Part shown: positions 44,589 through 53,377 of the stretch, piece after piece
Layout: each line of letters starts with the position of its first letter
How positions within the stretch are numbered: the first letter of the stretch is position 1
Assembly (NCBI GenBank): GCA_963732905.1
Contig: CAVTBM010000008.1
Coordinates: forward strand, 372,001-436,000
DNA from: DASQZK01 sp963732905
GTDB taxonomy: Bacteria > Bacteroidota > Bacteroidia > Bacteroidales > GCA-2748055
Direction: 5' to 3'
Length of the DNA: 64,000 nucleotides
Notes under the pieces: model-generated
Told to the model about the DNA's origin: nothing
The model's database searches: none
The model's input: the letters and a program-made list of their open reading frames with translations, nothing else
Program-made: the position numbers and the translations under genes

Positions 44589-45887
44589 TCAGGATCTTCT
44601 GATCACCCTCCCGAACAAGTCAAATTCAGCGGCGTCATCAATGCTGACCTCGTAAAAATGTCCGGTCAGAAGATCTTCACTGCCAGCGGGAATCAACACT
44701 TCATTATCAACTTCCGGCGAATCTCCCTCCGTTCTGGCAATATAATAATTACCCTCCCTGCCATCAATGATCACCGTCATAATCCGTCCGATCTTCGACT
44801 TGTTTTTTTCTAAGGAAATTTTTTCCTGTATCAACATCAGTTCTTCCATCCTCCTGTGCTTGGTACTTTCCGTCACATGATCTGAAAGCCTTGCATAGGC
44901 AGGCGTGTTTTCCTCATGAGAATAGGTGAAAACACCCAGCCGGTCAAATTTCGTCTGTTCAACAAATGACTTAAGTTCCTCGTACTCAGCTTTACCTTCA
45001 CCGGGAAAACCGGTAATAACCGTTGTGCGTACAACGATCTCAGGAATTTCCCGTCTGAATAAGGAAATGATGGCCTCAATTTCGCGCCGGCCGTGTCCCC
45101 TGCTCATGGATTTCAGAATGTCGTTATTCACATGTTGAATGGGGATATCCAGATAACGGCAGATATTACGATGAGCCTTCATCAAGGAAATGACCTCATC
45201 GGCCGGAAAGCCATGAGGATAGGTATAATGTAACCGGAGCCATTTAATTCCGTCAATTTCAGACAAACGTTCAAGGAGTTCAGGAAGCTTTCTTTTGTGA
45301 TAGAGGTCAGATCCGTATGAAGTCAGATCCTGTGCGATGAGTAGCAGTTCTTTTACACCTGATTGGGCAAGCAATGATGCTTCACGGACAAGATCTTCAA
45401 CAGATTCCGATACCTGTTTACCCCTGATGGAAGGAATCGCACAGAAAGCACACTGACGGTCACAACCCTCAGACACTTTAAGGTAGGCATAATGTGAAGG
45501 TGTAGTCAGGACCCTTTCCTGCAGGATGCCAGCGTAATAACGACTGCCAAGTATATTCAGAACACCTTCGTGTTCATTGACCCCAAAAAAACCGTCTACC
45601 TCTGGAATTTCTTGCTTAAGAGACTGCCTGTAACGCTGCGAAAGACATCCCATCACTACCAGCTTTTTGATCACCCCTTTTTTTTTTGCTTCTACGAAGG
45701 AGAGTATGGTATCAACCGATTCCGTTTTGGCATCAAGGATAAAACCACAGGTATTGATGATAACAGCATCTGAAGATCCGGCGGCATCGTGAATGACGGT
45801 GTGCCCGTTTTCTTTCAGCTGCCTCAGAAGTTTCTCCGAATCTACCAGGTTCTTCGCACATCCAAGGGTCACCACATTTACTTTCAT
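44589..45887 (-). CDS. rimO: Ribosomal protein S12 methylthiotransferase RimO
   Basis: A 432-residue radical-SAM methylthiotransferase. The N-terminal UPF0004 domain supplies three Cys for the auxiliary cluster (TLGCAKNLVDSE, INTCGFI, MGCLSQRY). The radical-SAM motif CDRQCAFC with AIPSIRGKQVSE distinguishes RimO from MiaB. A C-terminal TRAM domain begins near 370. It methylthiolates an Asp of ribosomal protein S12. It lies 39 bases downstream of ftsY on the same strand, in line with the usual Bacteroidota order. Confidence 0.97.
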   Translation of the reverse strand: MKVNVVTLGCAKNLVDSEKLLRQLKENGHTVIHDAAGSSDAVIINTCGFILDAKTESVDTILSFVEAKKKGVIKKLVVMGCLSQRYRQSLKQEIPEVDGFFGVNEHEGVLNILGSRYYAGILQERVLTTPSHYAYLKVSEGCDRQCAFCAIPSIRGKQVSESVEDLVREASLLAQSGVKELLLIAQDLTSYGSDLYHKRKLPELLERLSEIDGIKWLRLHYTYPHGFPADEVISLMKAHRNICRYLDIPIQHVNNDILKSMSRGHGRREIEAIISLFRREIPEIVVRTTVITGFPGEGKAEYEELKSFVEQTKFDRLGVFTYSHEENTPAYARLSDHVTESTKHRRMEELMLIQEKISLEKNKSKIGRIMTVIIDGREGNYYIARTEGDSPEVDNEVLIPAGSEDLLTGHFYEVSIDDAAEFDLFGRVIRRS

Positions 45888-45926
45888 CTCAACTGAAGCT
45901 AAAGAAAATTACAGCATCATCAGACC

Positions 45927-46871
45927 TCATTCATTGAATAAAGATTCCACAAACTCATGTTTGTTAAAAATCTGCAGGTCCTCCATTTTTTCACCTAAAC
46001 CGATATACTTAACGGGGATTTTAAACTGATCCGATATGCCGATAACTACACCGCCTTTGGCTGTTCCATCCAGTTTGGTAAGGGCCAGTGCATTTACTTC
46101 AGTGACCGCGGTGAACTGTTTTGCCTGTTCAAAGGCATTCTGTCCGGTGGAACCGTCAAGAATAAGAAGAATCTCATGAGGAGCCTCCGGGATCACTTTT
46201 TTCATCACCGATTTGATCTTGCTGAGCTCATTCATCAGGTTGACTTTATTATGAAGACGTCCTGCAGTGTCTATGATGACGACATCCGCATTCCTGGACT
46301 TTGCTGAAGCCAGGGTGTCATAAGCCACCGAAGCCGGGTCGGAACCCATCTTCTGCTTCACCAGTTCCACACCGGTTCTTTCAGCCCAGATGCTGATCTG
46401 CTCCACTGCTGCAGCACGGAAAGTATCGGCTGCACCAAGAATTACAGTTTTCCCGGCTTTCTTAAAATGATAAGCAAGCTTCCCTATGGTGGTAGTCTTG
46501 CCAACTCCGTTTACACCTACAACCATGATCACATAGGGCTTGGATGGTAAATCTTCATCGAAACCACCAATGCCTACGGTATGATTCTGCTCCAGCAAGC
46601 CTTCAATTTCTTCCTTAAGGATAACATTGAGCTCCCCTGTGCTCAAGTATTTATCCCTGACGACCCGTTCTTCAATCCGCTGGATGATCCGGATAGTCGT
46701 ATCTACCCCGACATCTGAACTAATCAGCACCTCTTCCAGTTTGTCAAGAACTTCATCATCAACTTTAGACTTACCCACAACAGCCCTGGAAAGCTTTACG
46801 AAAACACTCTCTTTGGTATTTTTCAGACCCTGTTTGAGTTCATCTTTTTTTTGTCTGTTGAAGATTCCCAT
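45927..46871 (-). CDS. ftsY: Signal recognition particle receptor FtsY
   Basis: A 314-residue SRP GTPase that docks the SRP-ribosome complex at the membrane. Short N-domain without the long acidic A-domain of E. coli, as is usual in this phylum. NG-domain motifs: GVNGVGKTTTIGKLAYHFK (G1), DTFRAAAVEQ (G2), IIDTAGRLHNK (G3), TKLDGTAKGG (G4) and IGLGEKMEDLQ (G5 closure). A terminator separates it from the ribosomal genes upstream, so it should have its own promoter or rely on read-through. Confidence 0.97.
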   Translation of the reverse strand: MGIFNRQKKDELKQGLKNTKESVFVKLSRAVVGKSKVDDEVLDKLEEVLISSDVGVDTTIRIIQRIEERVVRDKYLSTGELNVILKEEIEGLLEQNHTVGIGGFDEDLPSKPYVIMVVGVNGVGKTTTIGKLAYHFKKAGKTVILGAADTFRAAAVEQISIWAERTGVELVKQKMGSDPASVAYDTLASAKSRNADVVIIDTAGRLHNKVNLMNELSKIKSVMKKVIPEAPHEILLILDGSTGQNAFEQAKQFTAVTEVNALALTKLDGTAKGGVVIGISDQFKIPVKYIGLGEKMEDLQIFNKHEFVESLFNE

Positions 46872-46894
46872 ACAAATAAAATTTACATCCTGAA

Positions 46895-46927
46895 AATATA
46901 AAAAAAGCTTTCTGTTAAGAAAGCTTT
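46895..46927 (-). terminator. Rho-independent terminator after the rpmB-rpmG-DUF4295 unit
   Basis: Perfect 10-bp stem (46904-46913 with 46918-46927), 4-base loop. On the minus strand it is followed by a T-run and TATATTTTC. It lies 29 bases past the DUF4295 stop and ahead of ftsY. Confidence 0.8.
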
Positions 46928-46956
46928 ATACTTATATGATGAGTAAAGGAATTCGT

Positions 46957-47109
46957 TTATTTTTCGAAGAAATCCTTGATGTGGTCCATGTGGATCATTT
47001 CTTCGTCAAAGGAATACGATCCGGTCTTTTCGGATTTAACCATCTTTATGCACTTTACAAAATTTTTACCTTTACCGGTACGCAGTGCTGCAACTACTTT
47101 CTTTGCCAT
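46957..47109 (-). CDS. DUF4295 small basic protein
   Basis: A 50-residue protein found by reading the gap between rpmG and ftsY: MAKKVVAALRTGKGKNFVKC, then IKMVKSEKTGSYSF, ending DHIKDFFEK. It matches the DUF4295 family, a small protein encoded between L33 and FtsY across Bacteroidota. Basic and Lys-rich, so a ribosome-associated role is plausible but unproven. 12 bases separate it from rpmG and it shares that operon's terminator. Confidence 0.9.
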   Translation of the reverse strand: MAKKVVAALRTGKGKNFVKCIKMVKSEKTGSYSFDEEMIHMDHIKDFFEK

Positions 47110-47121
47110 TTCTGTGTCAAT

Positions 47122-47310
47122 TTATTTAATTTCTCTATGAACAGTCATTTTTCTCAGGACGGGATTGAACTTCTTAAGTTCAAGCCTGTCAGGAGTGTTC
47201 TTCCTGTTTTTAGTGGTAATGTATCGGGAAGTACCAGGCATACCGCTTTCCTTATGTTCGGTACATTCAAGTATAACCTGTATCCTGTTTCCTTTTCCTT
47301 TCTTAGCCAT
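47122..47310 (-). CDS. rpmG: 50S ribosomal protein L33
   Basis: A 62-residue L33 (MAKKGKGNRIQVILECTEHK ... SRYITTKNRKNTPDRLELKKFNP). The Cys pairs of zinc-binding L33 are absent; only one Cys remains (LECTEH), so this is the zinc-independent (C-) form. Middle gene of the rpmB-rpmG-DUF4295 unit, 22 bases after rpmB. Confidence 0.96.
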   Translation of the reverse strand: MAKKGKGNRIQVILECTEHKESGMPGTSRYITTKNRKNTPDRLELKKFNPVLRKMTVHREIK

Positions 47311-47332
47311 TTCCTGATGCTTTTAAAAATAA

Positions 47333-47575
47333 TTAATAACTTGCGATGAAACCTTTATCCCTGGCTTCCTTCAGGGCGCTTTTCAGCCCTTTCTTATTAA
47401 TAATGCGGATGCCCTGGGCACAAACTCTCAGCTTGACCCATCTGTCTTCTTCAAGAAGATAGAATCTCTTATCAAACAAATTGGGATAAAACTTTCTTCT
47501 TGTTCTTTTTTTGGAGTGAGAAACATTGTTACCCACCATCATCTTTTTTCCCGTTATCTGGCAAACTTGTGACAT
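47333..47575 (-). CDS. rpmB: 50S ribosomal protein L28
   Basis: An 80-residue L28 with the family start MSQVCQITGKKMMVGNNVSH and SKKRTRRKFYPNL, then the C-terminal IRIINKKGLKSALKEARDKG. First gene of the three-gene ribosomal unit. Zinc-binding Cys pairs seen in some L28 proteins are not complete here. Confidence 0.97.
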   Translation of the reverse strand: MSQVCQITGKKMMVGNNVSHSKKRTRRKFYPNLFDKRFYLLEEDRWVKLRVCAQGIRIINKKGLKSALKEARDKGFIASY

Positions 47576-47673
47576 TTCTGTAATTTTTCTTGGGTTTTTT
47601 CAAACAGATCGCAAATTACGTTATTTTCTTTCAAATAATCAAATAATAAGAGAATATTTTTGATAAACCTATC

Positions 47674-48924
47674 CTATTTCAATTCGATTTCCAGGACCAT
47701 CTTTCTCAGGATGTTGAGCGCCGTAAGGCTGCTTCTCTCGATATTTCTCTGGCGATGTTCACCAAACTGATACCGTTTTGAAAATGTTTTTTGGGCTGAA
47801 GAAACGGCAATCCAGACTGTACCAACCGGCTTATCTTCACTTCCTCCGGAAGGCCCGGCGATTCCGCTCGTGGCTATGCCAAAGTCTGTTCCAAATTTTT
47901 TCCTGATCCCAAGGGCCATCTGCTCCACCACCTTCTTACTTACAGCTCCAAATGATTCAATATCTTCTCCGGCAACGCCAAGTTCATTTTGTTTTATTTC
48001 ATTGGAATAAGCCACTACCGACCCTGTGAAATATTCTGAGCTTCCTGCCACGGATGTGAAAAGCGACGCAATGTAGCCGCCGGTACAACTTTCTGCCGTT
48101 GAAACCGTCAGGTCTCTCGCCTTCAGGATCTCCCCCACCACGGCTTCCAACGTTGTATCCTCAAGGGCAAATATATCTTCCGGAATGATTTTTAATAATT
48201 TATCGATCTCTAACTGAAGTAATTTATTAAGGTCATCCCTGTTTTCGCCTATGGCACTCAGCCTGAGCCTGACAAGTCCGGGATGAGGAAGGTATGCCAG
48301 GTGTACATTACCCGGAAGGGCAAGCTCCCATTCGGAGATTGTCGACGCGAGATATGATTCCGGAATGCCCTGTGTCATTATTGTCCGGTGCACAATGATA
48401 TTGCCATTCAACATATTAGCCAGTCTCGGGATCAACTGCAGGGACACGATGCTTTTCATTTCAAATGGAACGCCGGGAAGTGAAACAAAGATTGTTTCTC
48501 CCTTTTCAAACCACATTCCCGGGGCAGTGCCTTCTGCATTTTCAAGTATCTTGCAATTGTCAGGGATCACGGCCTGTCTGCGGTTCAGATCCGACATCCT
48601 GATCCCCCTGAGATGGAACAAAGTCTGAATATGCGCCAGAACATCGGGATTTTCTGTCAGTTTTCCTCCAAAATAATCATTCAGACTTTGCCTCGTTATA
48701 TCATCCCTGGTCGGCCCAAGTCCGCCTGTAATGACAACAAGGTCAACCCTCCCTTCAAAGTCTGCCAGGCAGGAGGTAATAGCCCGGCTCTGATCTGCAA
48801 TACTCCTGATCTCTTGCACACGAACACCAATAAGGTTAAGGCTCTCCGCAATAAACGCTGAATTCGTATCGACAATCTGGCCAATAAGGATTTCATCTCC
48901 GATAGTAATAATTGCTGCTGTCAT
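47674..48924 (-). CDS. cinA: CinA: nicotinamide-nucleotide amidase/ADP-ribose pyrophosphatase-like
   Basis: A 416-residue two-domain protein. The N-terminal molybdopterin-binding-like COG1058 domain (ITIGDEILIGQIVDTNSAF, VVITGGLGPTRDD, GTAPGMWFE, LPGVPFEM) is followed by the C-terminal PncC amidase domain from about 255 (LTVSTAESCTGGYIASLFT, SEYFTGSVVAYSNEIK, TSGIAGPSGGSEDKPVGTVW). CinA recycles pyridine nucleotides; its old competence name comes from other phyla. 98 bases ahead of rpmB on the same strand, probably a separate unit. Confidence 0.96.
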   Translation of the reverse strand: MTAAIITIGDEILIGQIVDTNSAFIAESLNLIGVRVQEIRSIADQSRAITSCLADFEGRVDLVVITGGLGPTRDDITRQSLNDYFGGKLTENPDVLAHIQTLFHLRGIRMSDLNRRQAVIPDNCKILENAEGTAPGMWFEKGETIFVSLPGVPFEMKSIVSLQLIPRLANMLNGNIIVHRTIMTQGIPESYLASTISEWELALPGNVHLAYLPHPGLVRLRLSAIGENRDDLNKLLQLEIDKLLKIIPEDIFALEDTTLEAVVGEILKARDLTVSTAESCTGGYIASLFTSVAGSSEYFTGSVVAYSNEIKQNELGVAGEDIESFGAVSKKVVEQMALGIRKKFGTDFGIATSGIAGPSGGSEDKPVGTVWIAVSSAQKTFSKRYQFGEHRQRNIERSSLTALNILRKMVLEIELK

Positions 48925-49092
48925 ATTTTAAAATAAAAGGTCAAATTTACGATTTTATCTGTTTCCGGATGACAAAAAAACGGACAACCGGAAAGTTGCG
49001 ACACAGAAAATAATTGCTTACATCTCCATTCATGAAGTGAATATTTTCATAGCGTCGCTGATGAAGCAAAGTAAATCGGGGCTTAAGTTTAT

Positions 49093-49100
49093 TATATTTG
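49093..49100 (+). promoter_or_regulatory. -7 promoter box TATATTTG of the EamA transporter gene
   Basis: Exact TAnnTTTG match, 19 bases before the ATG at 49120, giving a leader of about 13 bases. Same spacing as at typA. Confidence 0.55.
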
Positions 49101-49119
49101 CAGCTTTAAAAAATATTTC

Positions 49120-50016
49120 ATGATCGCAACGCACCTTGGTGAGTATTCAGCTCTGCTGGTGGCTCTTTTCTGGACAATCACGGCTCTGGCTTTTGAGTCG
49201 GCATCCATTCGGGTTGGCTCACTTCCGGTAAACCTGATCCGCCTGGTCTTTGCTTTTGGTTTTTTGGTTATCCTGACCGGCATACGGCGGGGTAATCCAC
49301 TTCCCACCGATGCAAGCATGCATAACTGGATATGGCTGAGCATTTCAGGGCTTATAGGATTCGTTCTTGGGGACCTGTTCCTTTTCAAATCATATACGAT
49401 CGTCGGCTCCTGGTTCGCCATGCTGATCATGACCCTTGCTCCTACCATTGCTGCCCTTTTCGGATGGCTTCTTCTGGGAGAAAGCATGAGTCTTTCCAGT
49501 CTCACGGGTATGTTCCTCACAATCTCAGGAATTGCCATCACTGTTTTTGGCAGGAAGAACGGAAAAGAAAAGCTGACCTTCAACAAACCCGCAAAAGGTG
49601 TGTTGTTCGCCTTTCTGGGTGCCCTTGGTCAGGGCTTGGGCATCGTATTCAGCAAATATGGTATGGGTGATTACGATCCTTTCGCGTCTACACAGATTCG
49701 TATTCTGACAGGTATAGCCGGATTTGCCCTTATTGTCACCTTCAGCAGGCGATGGTCATCCATCGGAATGGCTCTGAAAAACCGTAAAGGCCTGTTAGCC
49801 ATCACTACAGGGTCCTTTTTTGGCCCTTTTCTGGGGGTTTCCTTTTCGCTGGTTGCAATCAGCTATACTTCAGCCGGTATTGCTTCAACCATTATGGCAA
49901 TTGTACCTGTCCTGATCATCCCTCCTTCCATCATCCTCTTTCATCACCGGATCACCCTTAAGGAAATGATAGGAGCTGTTATAAGCGTGTGTGGTGTGAT
50001 CCTGTTCTTTGTGTAA
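49120..50016 (+). CDS. EamA-family (DMT) membrane transporter
   Basis: A 298-residue protein with about ten membrane helices in two EamA repeats, as in RhaT/YdcZ-type drug/metabolite transporters. Helix 1 starts LGEYSALLVALFWTITALAF. The repeat ends WLLLGESMSLSSLTGMFLTISGIAI and the second copy IILFHHRITLKEMIGAVISVCGVILFFV share the family pattern of a Glu/His-bearing turn before the last helix. Substrate cannot be inferred; many homologues export amino acids or metabolites. Monocistronic. Confidence 0.92.
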   Translation: MIATHLGEYSALLVALFWTITALAFESASIRVGSLPVNLIRLVFAFGFLVILTGIRRGNPLPTDASMHNWIWLSISGLIGFVLGDLFLFKSYTIVGSWFAMLIMTLAPTIAALFGWLLLGESMSLSSLTGMFLTISGIAITVFGRKNGKEKLTFNKPAKGVLFAFLGALGQGLGIVFSKYGMGDYDPFASTQIRILTGIAGFALIVTFSRRWSSIGMALKNRKGLLAITTGSFFGPFLGVSFSLVAISYTSAGIASTIMAIVPVLIIPPSIILFHHRITLKEMIGAVISVCGVILFFV

Positions 50017-50120
50017 CCGGAGTCAGATTCCCCGTTTCAGCCTGATGCCGGCATAATGTTGCCTTCAGGTCCCTTTTTGAAAATTTATCTGATTTTGCTC
50101 CCGGGGTAAAAGAAAAAAAT

Positions 50121-50128
50121 TAATTTTG
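50121..50128 (+). promoter_or_regulatory. -7 box TAATTTTG upstream of tRNA-Gly
   Basis: Exact consensus match about 79 bases ahead of the tRNA, with TTTG at 50094-50097 as a possible -33 element at slightly long spacing (23 bases). Confidence 0.45.
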
Positions 50129-50206
50129 TAACCTCAAAGCGGAAAAAGATCAGCAGAAGTCTGACAAAGGCAGATCCAGTGCTGAAAGCTGCATTAAAAA
50201 ATATTA

Positions 50207-50278
50207 GCGGGAGTAGCTCAGTGGTAGAGCATCAGCTTCCCAAGCTGAGGGTCGCGGGTTCGATCCCCGTTTCCCGCT
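50207..50278 (+). tRNA. tRNA-Gly (anticodon CCC)
   Basis: A 72-base cloverleaf. Acceptor GCGGGAG pairs with TTCCCGC (last pair G-T). The D-arm contains AGCTCAGTGGTAGAGC, the anticodon arm CAGCTTCCCAAGCTG has loop TTCCCAA, and the T-arm GCGGGTTCGATCCCCGT holds TTCGATC. Discriminator U, as expected for glycine. CCA is not encoded. Confidence 0.97.
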
Positions 50279-50500
50279 CAATAGTTTCCCAACTCCGTGT
50301 TCGCTTATTTTCATTTCACCCCTTACCCCTCCTTCCCCTAACCTTTAGATTTTTTCCGTTTTGTAAAGCCATCCAGGTTATATTTCAACGGTCTATACCT
50401 GATTACATATAATGATAACGATTGCAGACAGCGCTCACCTGAATTCCCTCCCTTAAACCAAAACCCTGTTTTTAACGTTTATACATTAAAATTAGTGAAC

Positions 50501-51034
50501 ATGAAGACGATAATTATTACGATGTTGATGGTAACTGGTTTATCATTTACCTCATACGGACAAACTGATAAAACCCCGGGAAAGATGGAAAAAGAACAGA
50601 AGGTGCAGACTACTGCAAAGGATGATCCGCAGAGCTATAACAAACTGACAGAGTTTGAAAAATACGTCATGCTGGAAAAGGGTACTGAACGTCCCTGGAC
50701 TGGGAAATATACGGAGTTCAAGAAAAAAGGAACTTATATTTGCAAACGTTGCAATGCCCCTCTTTACAATTCATCCGATAAATTTGAAAGCGATTGTGGC
50801 TGGCCAAGCTTTGATGATGAAATTCCGGGTGCGGTTATTCGTAAGACCGATGCCGACGGCAGGCGGGTCGAAATAATCTGTGCCAATTGCGGAGCTCATC
50901 TCGGACACGTTTTTACCGGGGAAGGCTTTACACCGAAAAATACCAGGTATTGTGTCAATTCCATTGCAATGAACTTTGTCCCTGCAGGAGAACCCCTCCC
51001 GAAGGAGATTGTGCTGGACAAGGATAAAAAATAA
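50501..51034 (+). CDS. msrB: Peptide methionine-R-sulfoxide reductase MsrB, exported
   Basis: About 177 residues. A signal peptide (MKTIIITMLMVTGLSFTSYG) and a Lys/Gln-rich linker precede the SelR domain. Zinc-binding pairs are CKRC and CANC, with core KFESDCGWPSF, AHLGHVF and catalytic Cys in NTRYCVNSIAM. It reduces methionine-R-sulfoxide in envelope proteins, complementing the exported MsrA at 27144; the two leaders are alike. ATG 50501 is preferred over an upstream in-frame GTG at 50495. Confidence 0.96.
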   Translation: MKTIIITMLMVTGLSFTSYGQTDKTPGKMEKEQKVQTTAKDDPQSYNKLTEFEKYVMLEKGTERPWTGKYTEFKKKGTYICKRCNAPLYNSSDKFESDCGWPSFDDEIPGAVIRKTDADGRRVEIICANCGAHLGHVFTGEGFTPKNTRYCVNSIAMNFVPAGEPLPKEIVLDKDKK

Positions 51035-51052
51035 CCTGCTTCAGACAGGTTT

Positions 51053-52288
51053 TTACCCGATATTTTGCAGTGCCCTTACACGTTCCAGCAAGGTGGGATG
51101 TGAATAATGAAATTTCACATACAAGGGATGCGGAGTGAGGTTGCTGAGGTTTTTGGAAGTCAGGTTCTTCAGGGCCGAGATCAGGTACTCAGCTGTGTAA
51201 TGTTCGGCTGCAAACCTGTCGGCCTGAAATTCATTTCTCCTGCTGATCTGGTTGAAAAGTAATCCAATCATCAGTGAAACCGGGGAATATAATATCCCAA
51301 AAGCAATCACGCTGATGTGAAAATTTGGCCGCGTAACCCCCAGGGCAGCTGATAAATGCGGATTATTCAGAAATAATGAAAAAATAAACAGCGTAAACCC
51401 CGTTTGTATAATACCCAGGATAGTCCCCGTGAGAGTGTGTCTCTTTTTATAATGCCCTATTTCATGTGCCAGAACAGCAACAATCTGTTCTTTTGAGAGA
51501 TCATTGATCAGCGTGTCGTAGAGCACGATCCTTTTTTTTGACCCCAGTCCGGTAAAGTATGCATTGGACTTTGTGGACCGTTTTGAACCATCGATAACAT
51601 AAATATTATCCAGCTTAAACCCGGCCTTTCCGGAAAATTCCTCAATGGCACTCCGCAATTCGCCTTTCTCCAGTGGGGTCTGCTTGTTGAACAGGGGAAC
51701 GATAATGTTCGAATAGAACATGGTCATAAAGATCGTGAAGACGGAAACGAGAACCCAGGCCCAGATCCAGAAATTCTTCCCCGTCAGGTTATAAAACCAG
51801 ATAATCACTGCCAGTAGTCCTCCGCCGATCACCCCTCCCACAACCCATGATTTCAGTTTATCCAGGATGAAAATTTTTGGAGTGGTTTTATTGAAGCCGA
51901 ATTTTTCTTCAATGATGAATGTGTCGTAAATGGTAAAGGGCAGCATCAGAAGATCGGAACCCAGCATCAGAATACCAAAAAAGACAAGGGCAACAATCAC
52001 GTAATGATCTGATGCCGACCAGGCTATCCTGTCAACCAGTGCAAAACCGCCCAGAAAAAGCATCAGCAGAACCAGTAAAAGGCTGAAAGAACTGGTGAGA
52101 AAGGAAAAACGGGTGTTAGTCCTTTTGTAATTTTGGGATTCCTGGTACCTGGCCGTTTCATACACATCAGACAATTCCTCAGGCGGAGAAACAAAGGTGT
52201 TCTTCAGGTTTAGATATTCCAGCCATCTTTCCAGACCGAATCCCAGGACTAAAATAGCCAGTATGATAAAAAATACCGCGTTGTACAT
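51053..52288 (-). CDS. M48-family zinc endopeptidase (Ste24-like CAAX protease homologue)
   Basis: A 411-residue integral membrane protease. About seven membrane helices; the zinc motif HEIGH in AVLAHEIGHYKKRHT near 272, with the third ligand Glu in RRNEFQADRFAAEHY. Architecture and length match Ste24/M48A rather than HtpX. Because bacteria lack CAAX prenylation, the probable role is quality control of membrane proteins. Starts 15 bases downstream of the DUF6340 gene, so cotranscribed. Confidence 0.93.
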   Translation of the reverse strand: MYNAVFFIILAILVLGFGLERWLEYLNLKNTFVSPPEELSDVYETARYQESQNYKRTNTRFSFLTSSFSLLLVLLMLFLGGFALVDRIAWSASDHYVIVALVFFGILMLGSDLLMLPFTIYDTFIIEEKFGFNKTTPKIFILDKLKSWVVGGVIGGGLLAVIIWFYNLTGKNFWIWAWVLVSVFTIFMTMFYSNIIVPLFNKQTPLEKGELRSAIEEFSGKAGFKLDNIYVIDGSKRSTKSNAYFTGLGSKKRIVLYDTLINDLSKEQIVAVLAHEIGHYKKRHTLTGTILGIIQTGFTLFIFSLFLNNPHLSAALGVTRPNFHISVIAFGILYSPVSLMIGLLFNQISRRNEFQADRFAAEHYTAEYLISALKNLTSKNLSNLTPHPLYVKFHYSHPTLLERVRALQNIG

Positions 52289-52303
52289 GATCTTACATCT
52301 GTG

Positions 52304-53305
52304 TTAGTGATCCAGCTGTTTCTCCAGCTCGGAATGTGTTGCCTCACGCTTTTTAAGTTCTTCCTGGTAATACCGGGCAACGCCTGCGTCGGGTCTGATT
52401 TGCAAAGCCTTATTGATCCAGTTCACGGCCGAAAAGATGCTATCGTTCATTTCGTTGTAAACGGCAAGGTTATAGGCAGCCTTGTAAACCCGAATCCGTC
52501 CCTTGCCTGCCGCTATCTCCCTGAGTTTTTCCTCGTTCAGTGAAATATCGCTGCCTTTGCGATCATTAATTTCAAAATAGGAACGCCTCGAATCAGACCA
52601 GGTTGGTGAGATTTCAGTACCATAATTATATCCCCCGTACCAAAAGGCTTCCCGAAGTTCATCCCCGATTCCGGGGAGGTTATCGCGGGCATCCTCTTCA
52701 TTATCACCATATGCGGACCAGTACAGCGTATCCTGCATCATTTTTTCATTGATCAGTCCCTGCTTTTTGTCATAAATCCTCCAAAGCATCTTTCTGACCA
52801 TTCCCCTGTCGGCAGCAGTCACGAAACTGTATTCATCATCAAAAACGACGGTATTATATGTTTTTGTATCGACCGAAAGGCCGTAATACTCAAAGGAGAT
52901 GACCGCATCCACGTTGAAGCTGTCACAGAGGAATTCGATTGCGGATTGCTCCATGGGTTGCAAAAAATCGACGGTATCTTCAGAACGGGATTCGTAATAA
53001 GGAGCGTTGTTCAGATACGCTGCGGGAGAATTGTCGAGGACGGAAAAGAGCCCGTTAAAGACATTATTTACCACGGTGGTGTCAACAAAATACTGTTCCC
53101 TGGGCTCGAGCTGCGCCGCTTCATTGAATGAAGATGTGTCGGAAGAAGGCAGGTAAGCAAAATTAAACACCATGACGTGCTTCACATCTTCGGGAAAGGT
53201 GAATGATGCAGGGTTTAGTGTTTCAATAGTCATGTATTTACCCGGAATGCATCCGGTAAACCATGTCATTATGAACAATATAAAAGATATGCTAATTTTT
53301 CTCAT
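52304..53305 (-). CDS. DUF6340-type lipoprotein
   Basis: A 333-residue exported protein. The leader SFILFIMTWFTGC ends in a lipobox (FTGC), so it should be a lipoprotein. The body (VMVFNFAYLPSSDT, DAVISFEYYGLSV, WRIYDKKQGLINEKMMQDTLYW) fits the Bacteroidota family annotated as DUF6340, whose function is unknown. The C-terminal 80 residues look TPR-like (AYNLAVYNEMNDSIFSAVNWINKALQIRPD). Lies between fabG and the M48 protease. Confidence 0.75.
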   Translation of the reverse strand: MRKISISFILFIMTWFTGCIPGKYMTIETLNPASFTFPEDVKHVMVFNFAYLPSSDTSSFNEAAQLEPREQYFVDTTVVNNVFNGLFSVLDNSPAAYLNNAPYYESRSEDTVDFLQPMEQSAIEFLCDSFNVDAVISFEYYGLSVDTKTYNTVVFDDEYSFVTAADRGMVRKMLWRIYDKKQGLINEKMMQDTLYWSAYGDNEEDARDNLPGIGDELREAFWYGGYNYGTEISPTWSDSRRSYFEINDRKGSDISLNEEKLREIAAGKGRIRVYKAAYNLAVYNEMNDSIFSAVNWINKALQIRPDAGVARYYQEELKKREATHSELEKQLDH

Positions 53306-53377
53306 AAAATGTCACCGGCAAATATCCGGCGAAATTACAAAAAACGAAGGAAATTTGCCGGTGACTTTGAAAAATTA

